DNA of 64,000 nucleotides, taken from positions 496,001-560,000 of the forward strand of contig CAKJVC010000107.1 of the NCBI GenBank assembly GCA_918026815.1, given 5' to 3'. The position numbers were made by a program, and so were the translations under genes. Source of the DNA: Chalara sp. BL73. Its lineage: Eukaryota; Ascomycota; Leotiomycetes; Helotiales. Below are positions 1 through 10,732 of the stretch, one piece after another. Position 1 is the stretch's first letter. Each line of letters starts with the position of its first letter. Under the pieces are notes generated by a model. It ran no database searches. It was not told the origin of the DNA and saw only the letters and a list, made by a program, of their open reading frames with translations.

Positions 1-1625
1 CTCTTGAACACGCGATCAAGAGAGCCAATCCATTTATCTCGGAAAGAAGCTCGATCCCGCCATGCAATATTCAATATCGCCTGGATTGTGAGGTAGCGAA
101 GGTCAAGTAGACTTGATGCACTGTCAAGAATGCTTTGGAAAAACATCTCAGCGGCTTCAGTATCCCAGTGGCGCAATTGAATTAACTCAATGGTTTGTAG
201 TGTTGATGGCCAGACAGGAATCTGATCAGGCAACAATAATTTGTCGTACTCTGGTTTCGAGTCGCTGTAGAAAGAGTGTACATTGTAGTAAGTCAAATTG
301 ACCCGAAGAACCTTTAGCTTAGGACACGCGCTACCTAACGATGGGAGAAATGACAGGCTTAGTGATATGTTGTGGTTAAGAGTTAGACATCGTAGCTGGC
401 TCCCGTGCGTCAAAAGAAATGATGTAAGATCTTCTGAAGTAACCTCCCAGCAGTTGATGAGCTCAAGGTTTCGAAGACTTGTGGGAAGCAGCGGCAACAA
501 AGTAGAATTGACAAGTGTTGACGACTCAAAGATCAGATGCTCCAGGTTGGCAAGAACTGATAAAGAATGTGCCAACATCTCCTCATGTTTTGGAGGATCC
601 TCAGCTCCTTTCTTGATTTCTGGAATTTGGAAATTGACAAATGCTATCTTTCGAAGACTAGAAAACGAGGGCTTGAGGTGTACCTCCAGTAAGGATTCAA
701 TCGGATGCTGCTTCCCAGCCAACCTGGAGGACCACCGCCAGCTTCTCAATTTGCAAACATTAGTTTTATCACCACGGGTGGCATCCGCATCCGGATCGAC
801 GAACTCTAATGCCTCGAACAACGCATCTGGATAGCTCCACTTAATAGGTGCTTCAAGTTCCCTATATGGAGACATGTCCATTTGGTGATAAAATTCCAGA
901 TCCACCAATCTAGGTAGATCTTTCACCAAGCTAAACAGATCAAGTTGGCCACGCCCCTGTAAACTATAGGCAGCAACCTGTCCAACATCAATCCTAAGTG
1001 ACTGAACTTTCTGTCTATACTTGAATGCCAACATCGTAGGGTCCGTCATCAACAAATCGACCAACATGTGTGCCTTATCCATTGGGACAAGAGGTGGCGT
1101 TTGATATAAGATCGTGAACGCAGGCTCCGCAAATGCCTTGCATAAGCGTGCTATTTTGAGTAACCATCTGGCAGAAGGAAGAGATTGAAATGTCCTATCG
1201 TCGTAAAGCGGATATGTAGCGTAACGGAAGATATCGACAAGGATCTGGTATGGGAGATTATGCCATGGCGGAACAGTACTGGAGGTTTGGATTATATCTT
1301 CGAATCGCTTAGTGGGTATCTTTCGAGGAGATCTGTCTGATTGTCTGCGCTTTTTCAGAGCAGGCGCATCTTTGCTCGAGTTGATGGATGATGAGTGTCC
1401 GTGGCGCCTCTTATGTTGATGCAAACGAGGAGATTGGGCTTGAAGGTTTCTACCTCTGCGTGAGTGGTTAGGAGAGTTGGCCAATCTATCATCGTCTGCC
1501 TCTTCGGCAAAATCCTCGTCTTCGTCAGTATCTGGCTCTGCGTAGGATATGGTAGGTTTGGATCGAGTCGTGCGAGGTTGTGTATAATTGCGCAAGGCCC
1601 TCCGTCGTCCAACCACGGAAGCCAT
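1..1625 (-). CDS. F-box / leucine-rich-repeat protein (3' end off window)
   Basis: Reading the minus strand from the ATG at 1625 gives one frame open for 541 codons to the left window edge, so the C-terminus is missing. Residues 1-100 are basic and low-complexity with an acidic DTDEDED patch. Then comes a fungal F-box-like segment (LPYQILVDIFRYA, then WLLKIARLCKAFAEPAF, about residues 120-170). It is followed by irregular leucine-rich repeats (LRNLELINC, LRCLTLNHN, LKVLRVNLT), the usual layout of fungal SCF substrate receptors. By family knowledge it would bind Skp1 through the F-box and a substrate through the LRRs; the substrate cannot be told. Head-to-head with the SUZ12 gene, with a 644-bp shared upstream region. 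Domain call from motif reading only; the open frame itself is certain. Confidence 0.82.
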   Translation of the reverse strand, partial: MASVVGRRRALRNYTQPRTTRSKPTISYAEPDTDEDEDFAEEADDDRLANSPNHSRRGRNLQAQSPRLHQHKRRHGHSSSINSSKDAPALKKRRQSDRSPRKIPTKRFEDIIQTSSTVPPWHNLPYQILVDIFRYATYPLYDDRTFQSLPSARWLLKIARLCKAFAEPAFTILYQTPPLVPMDKAHMLVDLLMTDPTMLAFKYRQKVQSLRIDVGQVAAYSLQGRGQLDLFSLVKDLPRLVDLEFYHQMDMSPYRELEAPIKWSYPDALFEALEFVDPDADATRGDKTNVCKLRSWRWSSRLAGKQHPIESLLEVHLKPSFSSLRKIAFVNFQIPEIKKGAEDPPKHEEMLAHSLSVLANLEHLIFESSTLVNSTLLPLLPTSLRNLELINCWEVTSEDLTSFLLTHGSQLRCLTLNHNISLSLSFLPSLGSACPKLKVLRVNLTYYNVHSFYSDSKPEYDKLLLPDQIPVWPSTLQTIELIQLRHWDTEAAEMFFQSILDSASSLLDLRYLTIQAILNIAWRDRASFRDKWIGSLDRVFK

Positions 1626-2269
1626 ATTGACCGGTACCATTCGCCAATAAAATTGGCACTATTACGATGACTATGGCCTGCTGGAGAAGCTCGAGTAATT
1701 CCAGTAGATGCGATCATGAGAAGATGGCGTTGAAGGTCAGAAAGAGCAGGTTGAATATATAGTTTTGGAGGGGGGATAAGATTCCGAGAATGATGCACTC
1801 GAGTCCACTTTGCGCCAAGACCATACAAGGATTAGCCGCCTAGCGTATGTCGCCTAGTCACGTGATAAATTCTTGGCTTGGCTGCAACATAACATAAATA
1901 AAACTCCCAAGCAAACTTAACTTATTTCCAATGCCTCGATGCAGACAGCAACGGCAACTCTCTAATGGCTGAGCGTCAATAAATCAGACAAGAGGCACTG
2001 TCTGACTTCCTTCCTTTGAATTCGTTTCTTCCCACGCTCCTTTACATTTTCTTTCCTCATCATATGCATGTTGCTTCACCAACCTCCTCCTTGCGACGCG
2101 TAAGAAGGTGATTCTAGCATAATATCTTTCGCACCGCACTATATGTGTCTTATACGTTATCCAACTCTGCTTCAACACTCCGTATCACAGCGGATATCAC
2201 CTCTCAACCTTGCTGTCTTTTTATGGAACCTACGGCCACTTGCAGGCTAGAGCCTTTGAACTATGAGCG
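1626..2269. promoter_or_regulatory. Divergent intergenic region, F-box gene / suz12
   Basis: Non-coding stretch between two divergently transcribed genes, so it must hold both promoters. A short upstream ATG at 2263 opens an 8-codon frame (stop at 2287-2289) that overlaps the SUZ12 start in another frame, and another upstream ATG lies at 2224. I see no clear TATA box or named transcription-factor site. Confidence 0.5.
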
Positions 2270-4910
2270 ATGTCATTCGCGTCTCATAAAGGCGAGGGGG
2301 AAGCAGCTTTTCAAAGATTTATCTCTCTGCGGCGACACAATCAATCGTTTCTGCAAAGGAATGTTCTTAAGGTCGTGAAATCTCTGACCATGGGAACTAC
2401 CATATCAACATTGACTACCAGTAACGCGGCGGGGCCGAAGGCATCTGAAGATAACGGAACCTGGTCTGATGCGTTAGATGAAGAGGACGATGATGACGAA
2501 CCTCGGCCTGCAAAGCGGATGAAAATGAGTGCTATGGATCGACTTCCTAGCGAATCTCCAAGACGCAAACCATTTGGTCATGTGATGAATGAGAGTCGCA
2601 ATCGTCGTCAAGCACTAGCAGGAAAGTTTCAAGCAGTCAAGCCAGCTTCGTTCTACGGAAAATGCACACCCGGGAACCGTGCGCCAAAGTCTCCCGGTAC
2701 AGAATCAAAATCCAGCCAAAGGCGTGGCAGTATAATCAGTACCATATTCACTCCTGTAAAAGATTTCAGAAAAGGCTTACGAATCAATGTTGCTAGCATT
2801 GATCTGGACACGCCAAATGGGGTGGAATCGTCAAATTTCATGAAAGGGAGAAAACAGTTTGATATCAAATGTGTATGCCAAATTGCAATACATTTCCAAA
2901 ATCAGACTCCTCCTGGCATGCAGCCAGACACGACGGAAGTGTATAAAAGGACCAAACAATGTGTTTTACGAACTAGGTTCGTTGATGGTCAGACTGGAAA
3001 CGTGGAGAGGAAACTTGTATCTCTGGACCCATTCTTCATTGAAGCTGAAGAGATATATATAAACCGGAGGAAAATTTTTCCGTCTGGAGAGATTCAAAGA
3101 AGCTTTGAGCTTGCAGACAAGTACTACGTTATAGTAAGATTAGAAGCCGAAGGCACTCAGAGAGACTGGCCGCCATTCGACATCCCGGTATCTGCAGAGG
3201 AGGATGGAGAACGAGTAGGCTACATGATAGAGCCGGGAACAGTTACAGATCTTGTCAACAGCGGCACGGCTGATAAATCAGAATTACACCTCTACTGTCA
3301 GGCAAAGGGAATATTGAACCCAGACCAGCAGAACAGTTTTTCTAACATCAAACTTTGCTGGGGAATGGCGCAGCAGACGATGAGGAACAAAGCAGAGGGC
3401 ATGATTTACAGCTTACGGATGTCAGTGTCATGGTCGCTGCCCTGTCAGCTGACGAAGTTAGTAGCGAGGGAAGAGGAGTCTCAAGTAGAGCCACATGCTA
3501 TTGGCATTGCCCACACACCAACTAGCCAAAATGACTTGTTTCTCTCACCAAGTAAAGGCAGTGGACTCCCCAAAGGAGTCGACACTGCAAATCATGCAGT
3601 TGAGAGTCGGGGCCAGAGGAACCGGTCATCGAAGCCCTCTACATACAACTTGAAGGTTCTTAGTGCGCAGGCTCAAGGTAAATCGCCAAGGAAAAGCACC
3701 GTAAAGGTCAGAGATTCTACAGAGGTCAGTGTAACTTATGAGTTTGGAAGACCAGACGCGACAGACTATGGCGTGAAGAGCAAAACCACAGTCTCAGGAT
3801 TGTTATGCCCATTCTGTAGTCGTGAACAAAGCCTCCTCGACAATTTGAGGCTACATCTTCTGACACACCACGATAAATTCAAGTTCACGCTTCGTAATGC
3901 AGACCCCTTAAAGCCTCGATTTTCCATCGAGGTAGTTCCGAGTGTGTTCAACATGAATTATGAGCTACAACGCACTTTCCAGCTCGGGCGTCCACAATCT
4001 CTTTTCAATCTTGAAAAATTCCTAAATAGAGACGAAAGCTGGGTTAAGGCGCGGTATGGACCGCTGAATGGCCAATTACCCGATAACATCATGAGCAGGT
4101 TGGGCATTCATGAGTCGTCGCAATCAACTTCTCCAAGGGGATCGCGTCAAAGCTCACCAAATACGTCCAACTACACAGAAATGGACTGCGACAGTGGGTT
4201 CGGGCATTCCATGAAACCACGCCAAACCTTTTTGGTCCCGAAGACAGCCAAGCCACTCTATGATACAATCTCAAAACGCATTCTAGAGCCTGGCGAAGAA
4301 GTCCCGAGTAGTGACGATGAAAAGGATGAGGGTTGGCTGCATCAAAAGCACCGGGACATCGTCCTTGATCATTCAGATGTACCGGACGATGAGAAGGATT
4401 ATATCTTACGATGGAATCCGTTTATCATGAATGCTCAACTCACAAGTGAGAATCTACCGGAGGCAGTCCTAGCTTTCGTAGCGCAGAACGTGGATTGGTT
4501 TCCTAAGAGAAAAAGCCGAAAATGGGAGTTTAGTACCCACATTGAGACGTTTGTCATGCGAGGAGTGCTGGAGCAAGAACACTATACAAAGGCGATAGAG
4601 ATGATAAGGCGAGCCGAGAAAGCAGTAATGGAGAAAAGGGGTGACGATGTCGATATGGTCTTAGATCCAGCAGGGGGCGAGCAAGAGCCTGCTAAGTTGA
4701 GAGGTTTATTTGACTGCGTTTGTGCCAAGCATACAGAGCCTCCAGACCGCGTTATCTGCCAAGGAGCTGTGAGTCACATTCTTGATGTAGCATTTTCAGA
4801 TACTAATTGTGTGCTAGGAGTGTACAGAGAGGTTCTATCACCGCAAATGCGCAGCGGAATCTGGAAGGTCCATTAAGGCCCCCTGGATCTGCAATAACTG
4901 CATAGCTTGA
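2270..4910 (+). CDS. suz12: Polycomb PRC2 subunit SUZ12 homologue with C-terminal PHD finger
   Basis: Model: 2270-4768 joined to 4818-4910, 863 aa. SUZ12 is the core scaffold of PRC2, which methylates H3K27 in the nucleus. Visible parts: an N-terminal block with FLQRN (about residue 27-31) like the FLQR/FLHR block of plant VRN2/EMF2 and animal SUZ12; a C2H2 finger (CPFCSREQ to HLLTHH, about 511-535); and a VEFS box (about 698-790, RWNPF...NVDWFPKR). The unspliced frame ends with a meaningless tail. A 49-nt intron at 4769-4817 (GTGAGT, TACTAAT branch site, CTAG) joins in phase 0 to FYHRKC and WICNNC, completing a C4HC3 PHD finger (CVC, CQGAEC, HRKC, WICNNC; about 813-863). Start: an in-frame stop lies just upstream at 2264-2266, and the FLQRN block precedes the alternative Met41 (2390, strong ACCATGG context), which favours 2270. 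Confidence 0.93.
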
Positions 4911-6066
4911 GTCTTCAAGGAGATAGCATAGCATGGAGTTTGGAAGATCACCGAGAAACAACCCTATAATGTATATATGATTGTTAACCATGGCTTTATC
5001 TATCCCAATCAATGGAAAGGATTGATGCTAATAGTGCCCCAAAAAAAACTCAAAATTAAGTCTGAAATGTTGGAAGCTTCCTAGCATAGTGAGACAGACG
5101 TCTGCTAAAAATCAAGAATTGATGGTTATATCCTAATTACGATGTAAGCGGCCCTAATATCAAACAATAGGACAGTATTTAGTATTTAGCCTATAAAGCA
5201 AAAGGAGCGTCGTTCACGTGATTGAGCCGATATCCTACATGTTTTGTGATTGGTAGCCCTATGAGCCGTTTCACAATGCTTACTCGATGGTTCTAGCAGC
5301 AGAGCGTTGGCAGAGGTGATGGCACGGATCTCATGTTTGGGATGCATTGTAGCAGCCTTGTTTGGATGTTCAACTTTTAATATCACTAACGCAGGGCCAA
5401 TCTGTGGAGCCTCCTAACCCAAGCCTGCCTTAGGTCATCTGAAGAATGCATACTCCCTTTCAGAGTAGATAACAAAAAGGGTAAGGTAGATAGAAGAAGA
5501 AGAAGAAGTAAAGCAAACTTTAGAAACTTTTATTCCTATTCCTATTCCTATTCCTGTTCCTCTTGTAGGCTACGGAACCCGAACGCGACTAAGGTAAGCA
5601 AGCGACGGACCCAGATTGAATCTTGGCTCTTGGCCAGTACAGACACATCCCAGCCCAGCCACATGAGATCAAGTCTCTCTACTTACCGCACCAGCATCGC
5701 GATCCTCCAACGACGACAATACTACCGCGGGGCAGTTTGATGCGGCTACACTACGAGTCAAATCGGATTGCGCGTGCTTCTATGAAGTTGCGCGAGGTTC
5801 GAGACGTGGAGGACGGACTTGCGACAATGAATACACCCTGATTAAGGAATATAGCTATCGATTCTATTATTCCACTCCATTCCATAAACTATTGTACGCT
5901 ACTTGGGACCTCGAGCATTGTGTACAATCATACTCCACGTTCGTTACTCAAGAGTACGGCTCCGATTTCTTATTTCTTTCTTGCTCAAAGTCCCGCGACA
6001 AAACAACCCTCCCAACTGAAGCTAGCAATTCATTCTTTCAGCTAACAACAAAGCAGCCACGAGGTC
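4911..6066. other. Intergenic region with simple repeats
   Basis: No convincing gene. It holds a GAA/AGA run at 5492-5508 and about five copies of a CCTATT-type hexamer at 5531-5562, probably in the promoter or 5' UTR of the next plus-strand gene. A small open frame at 5623-5841 has no recognisable protein features. Confidence 0.5.
5492..5562. repeat. Microsatellites (AGA)n and (CCTATT)n
   Basis: Direct reading shows an uninterrupted AGA/GAA run at 5492-5508, followed by near-perfect hexamer repeats TATTCC at 5531-5562 that end in variant CTGTTCC and CTCTT units. Confidence 0.9.
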
Positions 6067-9042
6067 ATGGAGCCTAAAAAGCCGAAATCACGAGCTCCAG
6101 TATCTGCGTCTGGCCTACTTTCCACCGACAAGGAAATTAATGTCCTTCGTGACAAAATCTTACCCTATGTACAATTCTACCCCAGGTTTGATAAGACCTT
6201 TGCTAATACCACTCCGCAGACTCCTCACAGTCTATCCGTCCCCACAGAATACCCTTTCCCTGAACCAGCATACGACCATTATAAGGCCTCCCTCTTTAAC
6301 GAATATGAGGAATCGAAGTTGCAATACATGACCCTACAATCCAACGCAGATCGAGGAATCGCTATTGCACAGGGAAACTGGGAAGAGATTATCAAATCGA
6401 ATTCACCAGTCAGTGCTGGATCCCAGACAGGAACATCTACGCCGAATGCCACACGAGACTCGAAGACCCCCAAAGTCAAGCTATCTATTGCAGACTATAA
6501 AAATTTCAAGACCAGCGGCGTCAAGCCGTCACCAAAGCCATCCACCTCAACAACAGAAACGAAAACCGGAAACGGGACAGCAGACAGGAATTCTATGCAT
6601 TCAAGGAATACAAGTGCAGTTTCTATTACAACACCTATGTCTCGTGTTTCGTCTACGGAAGGAGGAGAGTTGAGAGCCAATGGCATTGGTGGAAGCGCTA
6701 AGTCTCACAAGACTGAGCAATTCTCTTCTAAAGAAGAGAGGTAAACCTGCTACTCTTTCCTACTTCTTTCCAAGCTAACATGTGTTTTTCAGATCAGCTG
6801 TTCCCCGCTCAGTTCCTTCCTCAGCAAAAGACACTGAGAGATCTCGTACAATGCTCAATGGCAACATAAAAGGGGATATTCTTGAGTCTAAGGATTCTAG
6901 TCATGATTCACGACTAGGACTTTTGGATTTGAGTAAACGTCACGCTCATGTGCGATCACCTCAGAACAACCTCCCAAAACGACCGTCAGATTCTACCGAG
7001 GGCTCTCGTCCTGAAAAGCGTGCCAAGGTAGAACATCCTGAGTCGCGAACGACGTTTGCTTCACGGGGACCAGATGTATCTGAAGCCAGACCACATTCTT
7101 CAAAAGTAACTCAGCCTGTATCCTCCCAGGCACCTCCTTTACCCAAAAAGACCGTTCTTACAACACGGCCAATAGACACCAAGGTACCAAAGCAGTCGGG
7201 CTCAGAGAAAGCACTGGACCACCTTCCAACACTTCTCTCACCCTTACCAGCGGATCTCATCGCGCCATCTCAATCTTCCGTTGCCACTTTAAAAAAATCA
7301 GGGGGAGATAAAAGTTCATCCGCAAAAACACCTTCTGAAAAGTCAAAGAATGCTAGTGGAGATACAATCGTTGTCAAACAACCAAAAAATTCGCGCCCGG
7401 CAACAACGTCTTCTCCTCTTTCCACATCTCCAAAATCATCACCTCCTTTCGTACTTCCACGTATGCTTTCACCGGGCCTTCCAGATATTGTAGAAGCCGA
7501 GCTAAGCAGGTTACAAAATAAGTCTGCTGCTTTAAATACAGTAGAGGCCCGGTATGAGAAAGCTCGTCAACCAGGCGCACCGGGCGTTCCTCAAAAGCGT
7601 CCTAAAATCGGTCACCCTCCAAAAAAGGCACAAGGGGAGTCTAGTGCTACATCTAAAAAGCCTACAGTTCCTGAGAAGGAATCACTTATTGTGAAGATCA
7701 AGTATAAGAGGAGGCTGAGGACTGATATTGAGCGTATTTTGCGCTTAAGGCCAAGCCCAACAGACGACTTCAAAGCGATGGAGAGAAAGAGACTGGAGGC
7801 ACAAAGAGCTAGAGCAGCGCCTGTCTATGACGATTCAGAGTCAGAAGATGAGTTGCCTATTGCCAAGAACCGAGCCGGGAAAGCACCAGCGGGTTCGGTA
7901 GCCAGAAAGCGTGTAGCTCAGACTAGAGAGGATTCTGATGACTCCGATTATGGCGGCGTGTCACTGCCTGTGCCACCGAAACGCAATACCAACGTAACTG
8001 TTAATGATACCTCGAGGAAACGCCCAGCGGGTTCCTCAGGTCGTGCAGATTTAGCACCTAGACGTACTAAAGCCTCTGAAAGTATCAACCCTGACTCGAA
8101 AGCATCAATATCGCTTGCTCCAGGCTTCAGATCCCCTCCGACCACGAGCACGAGTTCTGCAAAAGAAAAGGCATTGCTTTCCACTCCAAAGCGGAGTGAA
8201 GTTGCGAAGAAAGGTGTTGCCATGAGCAAGGTCATGTCGAACGATGGCCATGCCAGAACACCACAAACAGGTGTTACAAGCACTCCAGCTTCATCGGAGA
8301 AGCCCAGGACTAATGGCTTTCGGTCAGTCGATCAAGCACAAGCGGAGTATTTTCATCGTCAGAATACGCTGTTCTTTCCGATCGGCACTCGTCTTAAGCG
8401 GCAGTTACAAAGTACAATCAACGAAGGAGTAAGTGAATTTGATAGTCCTTCACACTACCCGCTTCTAATAAGTTCCAATAACTGACCAGTTATCTACAGC
8501 CCACTGTTTCGGATGAGAATCGCAAGAAAAGTGTAATGAAAGGAGTAGAGGGCGTAATGGCGTACATGGTGGCATTTTACTTTCGTTCCCAGACCGATGT
8601 GATCCACCGTCGTCCAGCTGAACCAAATACTTGGAAAGATCTTTTCCCTATTTGGCACTTCGTCACAAGCAATGGTTCTCAGTTCGTAGAACTTCGGGCC
8701 CTTTGCAATAATCTTGGCGCTGTGGCAAGAGAGCAGATGAGTAAGCTGTATCTGGATCAGACACCGGAATCACGAGACTACGATCAAATGACGAGCTGTT
8801 TGAGAGATAGAGATAAACTGTGGTCAAAGGCGAAAGAAGGGGATGCTGCTCTCAGTAAGTTATATTCGAAGGGCACAGGCAGCAGCATTCTCGGCCCATG
8901 GACCGGCGTCCTTGATGCTGTCGCATTTGGAGTTACCACACTAGAAGCATATGCCAAGGCTCAAGGTTTTGCATGGACAGGCGAGGAATGCCTCAAGAAT
9001 ATCTCTGCCACGCCTCCATCCAAGCATGGCCCATCGTCTTGA
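6067..9042 (+). CDS. Large disordered nuclear-type protein with helical C-terminal domain (AFF4/Ebp1-like?)
   Basis: Model: 6067-6740, 6793-8428, 8500-9042, giving 950 aa. Both introns are canonical (GTAAAC..GCTAAC..CAG, 52 nt; GTAAGT..AACTGAC..CAG, 71 nt) and the joined frame stays open. A conserved-looking N-terminus (about 20-110, acidic/aromatic) is followed by a long Ser/Pro/Lys-rich disordered stretch. A basic patch (VKIKYKRRLRTDIERILRLRP, about 535-555) precedes an acidic DDSESEDE motif. The C-terminal ~200 residues are predicted helical (EYFHRQNTLFF, MKGVEGVMAYMVAFYF, ELRALCNNLGAVAREQMSKLYL). This order loosely resembles the C-terminal homology domain of AFF4/Ebp1 super-elongation-complex scaffolds, but that is inference only. 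Transcribed convergently with the secreted-protein gene at 9696-10732. Confidence 0.85.
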
Positions 9043-9695
9043 GCATATAACGCGGGGAGCATACTTTCGATTCATGGTATGGGTAGGGGGGGGGGGGGGG
9101 GGGGGGGATGGAAGAGGATTGTAACCTTTCACCGATATTATAGGGTTTTCGGAGGCGTTTCATTTGGTTGATACACATGCACTATACCCAGCAAGAACGG
9201 CTTGCATACGAACTTACGAATTGCTATTGCGCAGATACCAAGACATGGAGACTGTATATTAGAAGAGGTTGCAGTGAATGACTCAATCGCAGATGTATTA
9301 TGACCTGGCTTTTAGCACTCAATAGACGATATTTCATTATTTATGTTAAAAGATTGTTCTCGACAAGGAGGGTCTACAAACATTGTTCCAAAGAGCTGTT
9401 GAGACTCCGAACACACAATCTAGTAGCCTGGATTGCAAAGCTCACTAATCGAATAAGCACCTTGAACTTTAGAGAAGGGCTGTATTCAAATAGAGCAAGG
9501 AGATGAGATTTACTAACATGCAACAGGTTCCGGCAAACGGGGTAAATTAAACGCCACCGACCGCTAAATATGCAGTTTGCAGCAATTTTGTCACAGTTAA
9601 GAATCTATAATCCAAACAGACCAAGCCCCAAATTACGACCACACTCAGAAACAAATATGCCCTAATCCCATCACCGGCCGCTCGCTCACACGTGT
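9043..9695. other. Convergent 3' intergenic region with poly-G tract
   Basis: Lies between two converging genes, so it holds two 3' UTRs and terminators. Apart from the 22-nt G run nothing recognisable was found. Confidence 0.5.
9086..9107. repeat. Homopolymer G tract (22 nt)
   Basis: Twenty-two consecutive G residues just 3' of the stop codon at 9042. The exact length may be affected by sequencing or assembly error. Confidence 0.9.
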
Positions 9696-10732
9696 CTACA
9701 GATGAATACCGATGCCGTCCAAGGCTCCTCCACCAATGACCGATGCACCGATGCCACCACCTAAGATACCCCCATTTCCAGAAACGCCCGCTTTTCCAGA
9801 GGCCCCGCCGGTGGACGATTTCTTCTTCGGGCAGAAGATTGGGAGAATCGTGCCGAGAGGCGTATACACGCACTGCGCCGACTGAATCTTTTTGTCGAGA
9901 GCCGCAAGGTCTGCCTTAGCACCTTTGGAGCAGGTAGGCACGAGAGAGATAATCTCCAACGCAATGGTCTACTCTCGTCAGACATTTTCTCCGTTACTTT
10001 TCCCTTTTAATCATGGCCAGCCACCCTAGCCGCCTACGAAACGCGAAAAGACAAGTGGGGTGAGGAACAAAGCTTACATCAACGACCTTCTCCAAGACCC
10101 TCAACACAGCTGCCACTGGCGCACCTCCAAGCAAAGTCAAAATTCCTCCCTTCCCAATCACGACGTCCAAAAGTTCCTGGTGGATCTTGACGAAATTGCG
10201 GAACGCCTTGCAGACCTCATTTTGTTCTGTTTTTGTAAATGATTTAGAGGGCTTGCCCATGCCCTTCATGGCATCATTTGCAGTTGTAATAATTTTCTGG
10301 AAACCGATCACGAGGTTACCGAAACCACCGGCACCCAAGGGGAGACCGAGCCTACTCTCGTTAGATTGATTTAGACGAGTGATAGAGCAGTTGGAGAAGA
10401 CCTATCGATAGGACTTACGGGCCAAGAGTGATGCTTTTGGCGACTTTTGTAAGGTCGAGGGAAAGCTCTGCTATGGCGTTTATATTGGCAGTTACTGTGG
10501 TTCGTTAGGTTTGCGATGCAAAGTTGTGGATGGAAAAAAAAGGACGCGACGACCTACCCTTGATGGCAGTGAGAGGTTTGTTCGTGCGCTCCGAGAGCTC
10601 GGCGAGCTCGGCATCCGGGGCTGGTATCGCGGCTGGAACTGGAGCTGGATCTGCTGCTGGGGAGCGTTGCTCAATGGCAGCCGAGCTGGCGAGGGAAATG
10701 AGAGAGAGCGTTACGAGCGCGGAGAACTTCAT
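9696..10732 (-). CDS. Small secreted HsbA / UVI-1-like cell-surface protein
   Basis: Four exons on the minus strand: 10558-10732, 10419-10494, 10078-10351, 9696-9968, total 265 aa. Introns of 63, 67 and 109 nt have GT-AG borders (GTAGGT, GTAAGT, GTAAGC), and the frame closes exactly at the TAG. Residues 1-18 form a typical signal peptide (MKFSALVTLSLISLASSA), followed by a Pro/Ala-rich segment. The body is helical with a pattern like hydrophobic surface-binding protein A and UVI-1 (NINAIAELSLDLTKVAKSI, VCKAFRNFVKIHQELLDVVIGK, VAAVLRVLEKVVD). Four Cys lie in the second half. The last ~40 residues are Gly-rich with no clear GPI signal. By family knowledge such proteins sit at the hyphal surface or bind hydrophobic surfaces; the function here is inferred. 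Confidence 0.83.

Noticed and set aside
1355..1828. Minus-strand 157-codon open frame
   Set aside because: Out of frame with, and overlapping, the F-box/LRR gene that begins at 1625 and shows real domain motifs.
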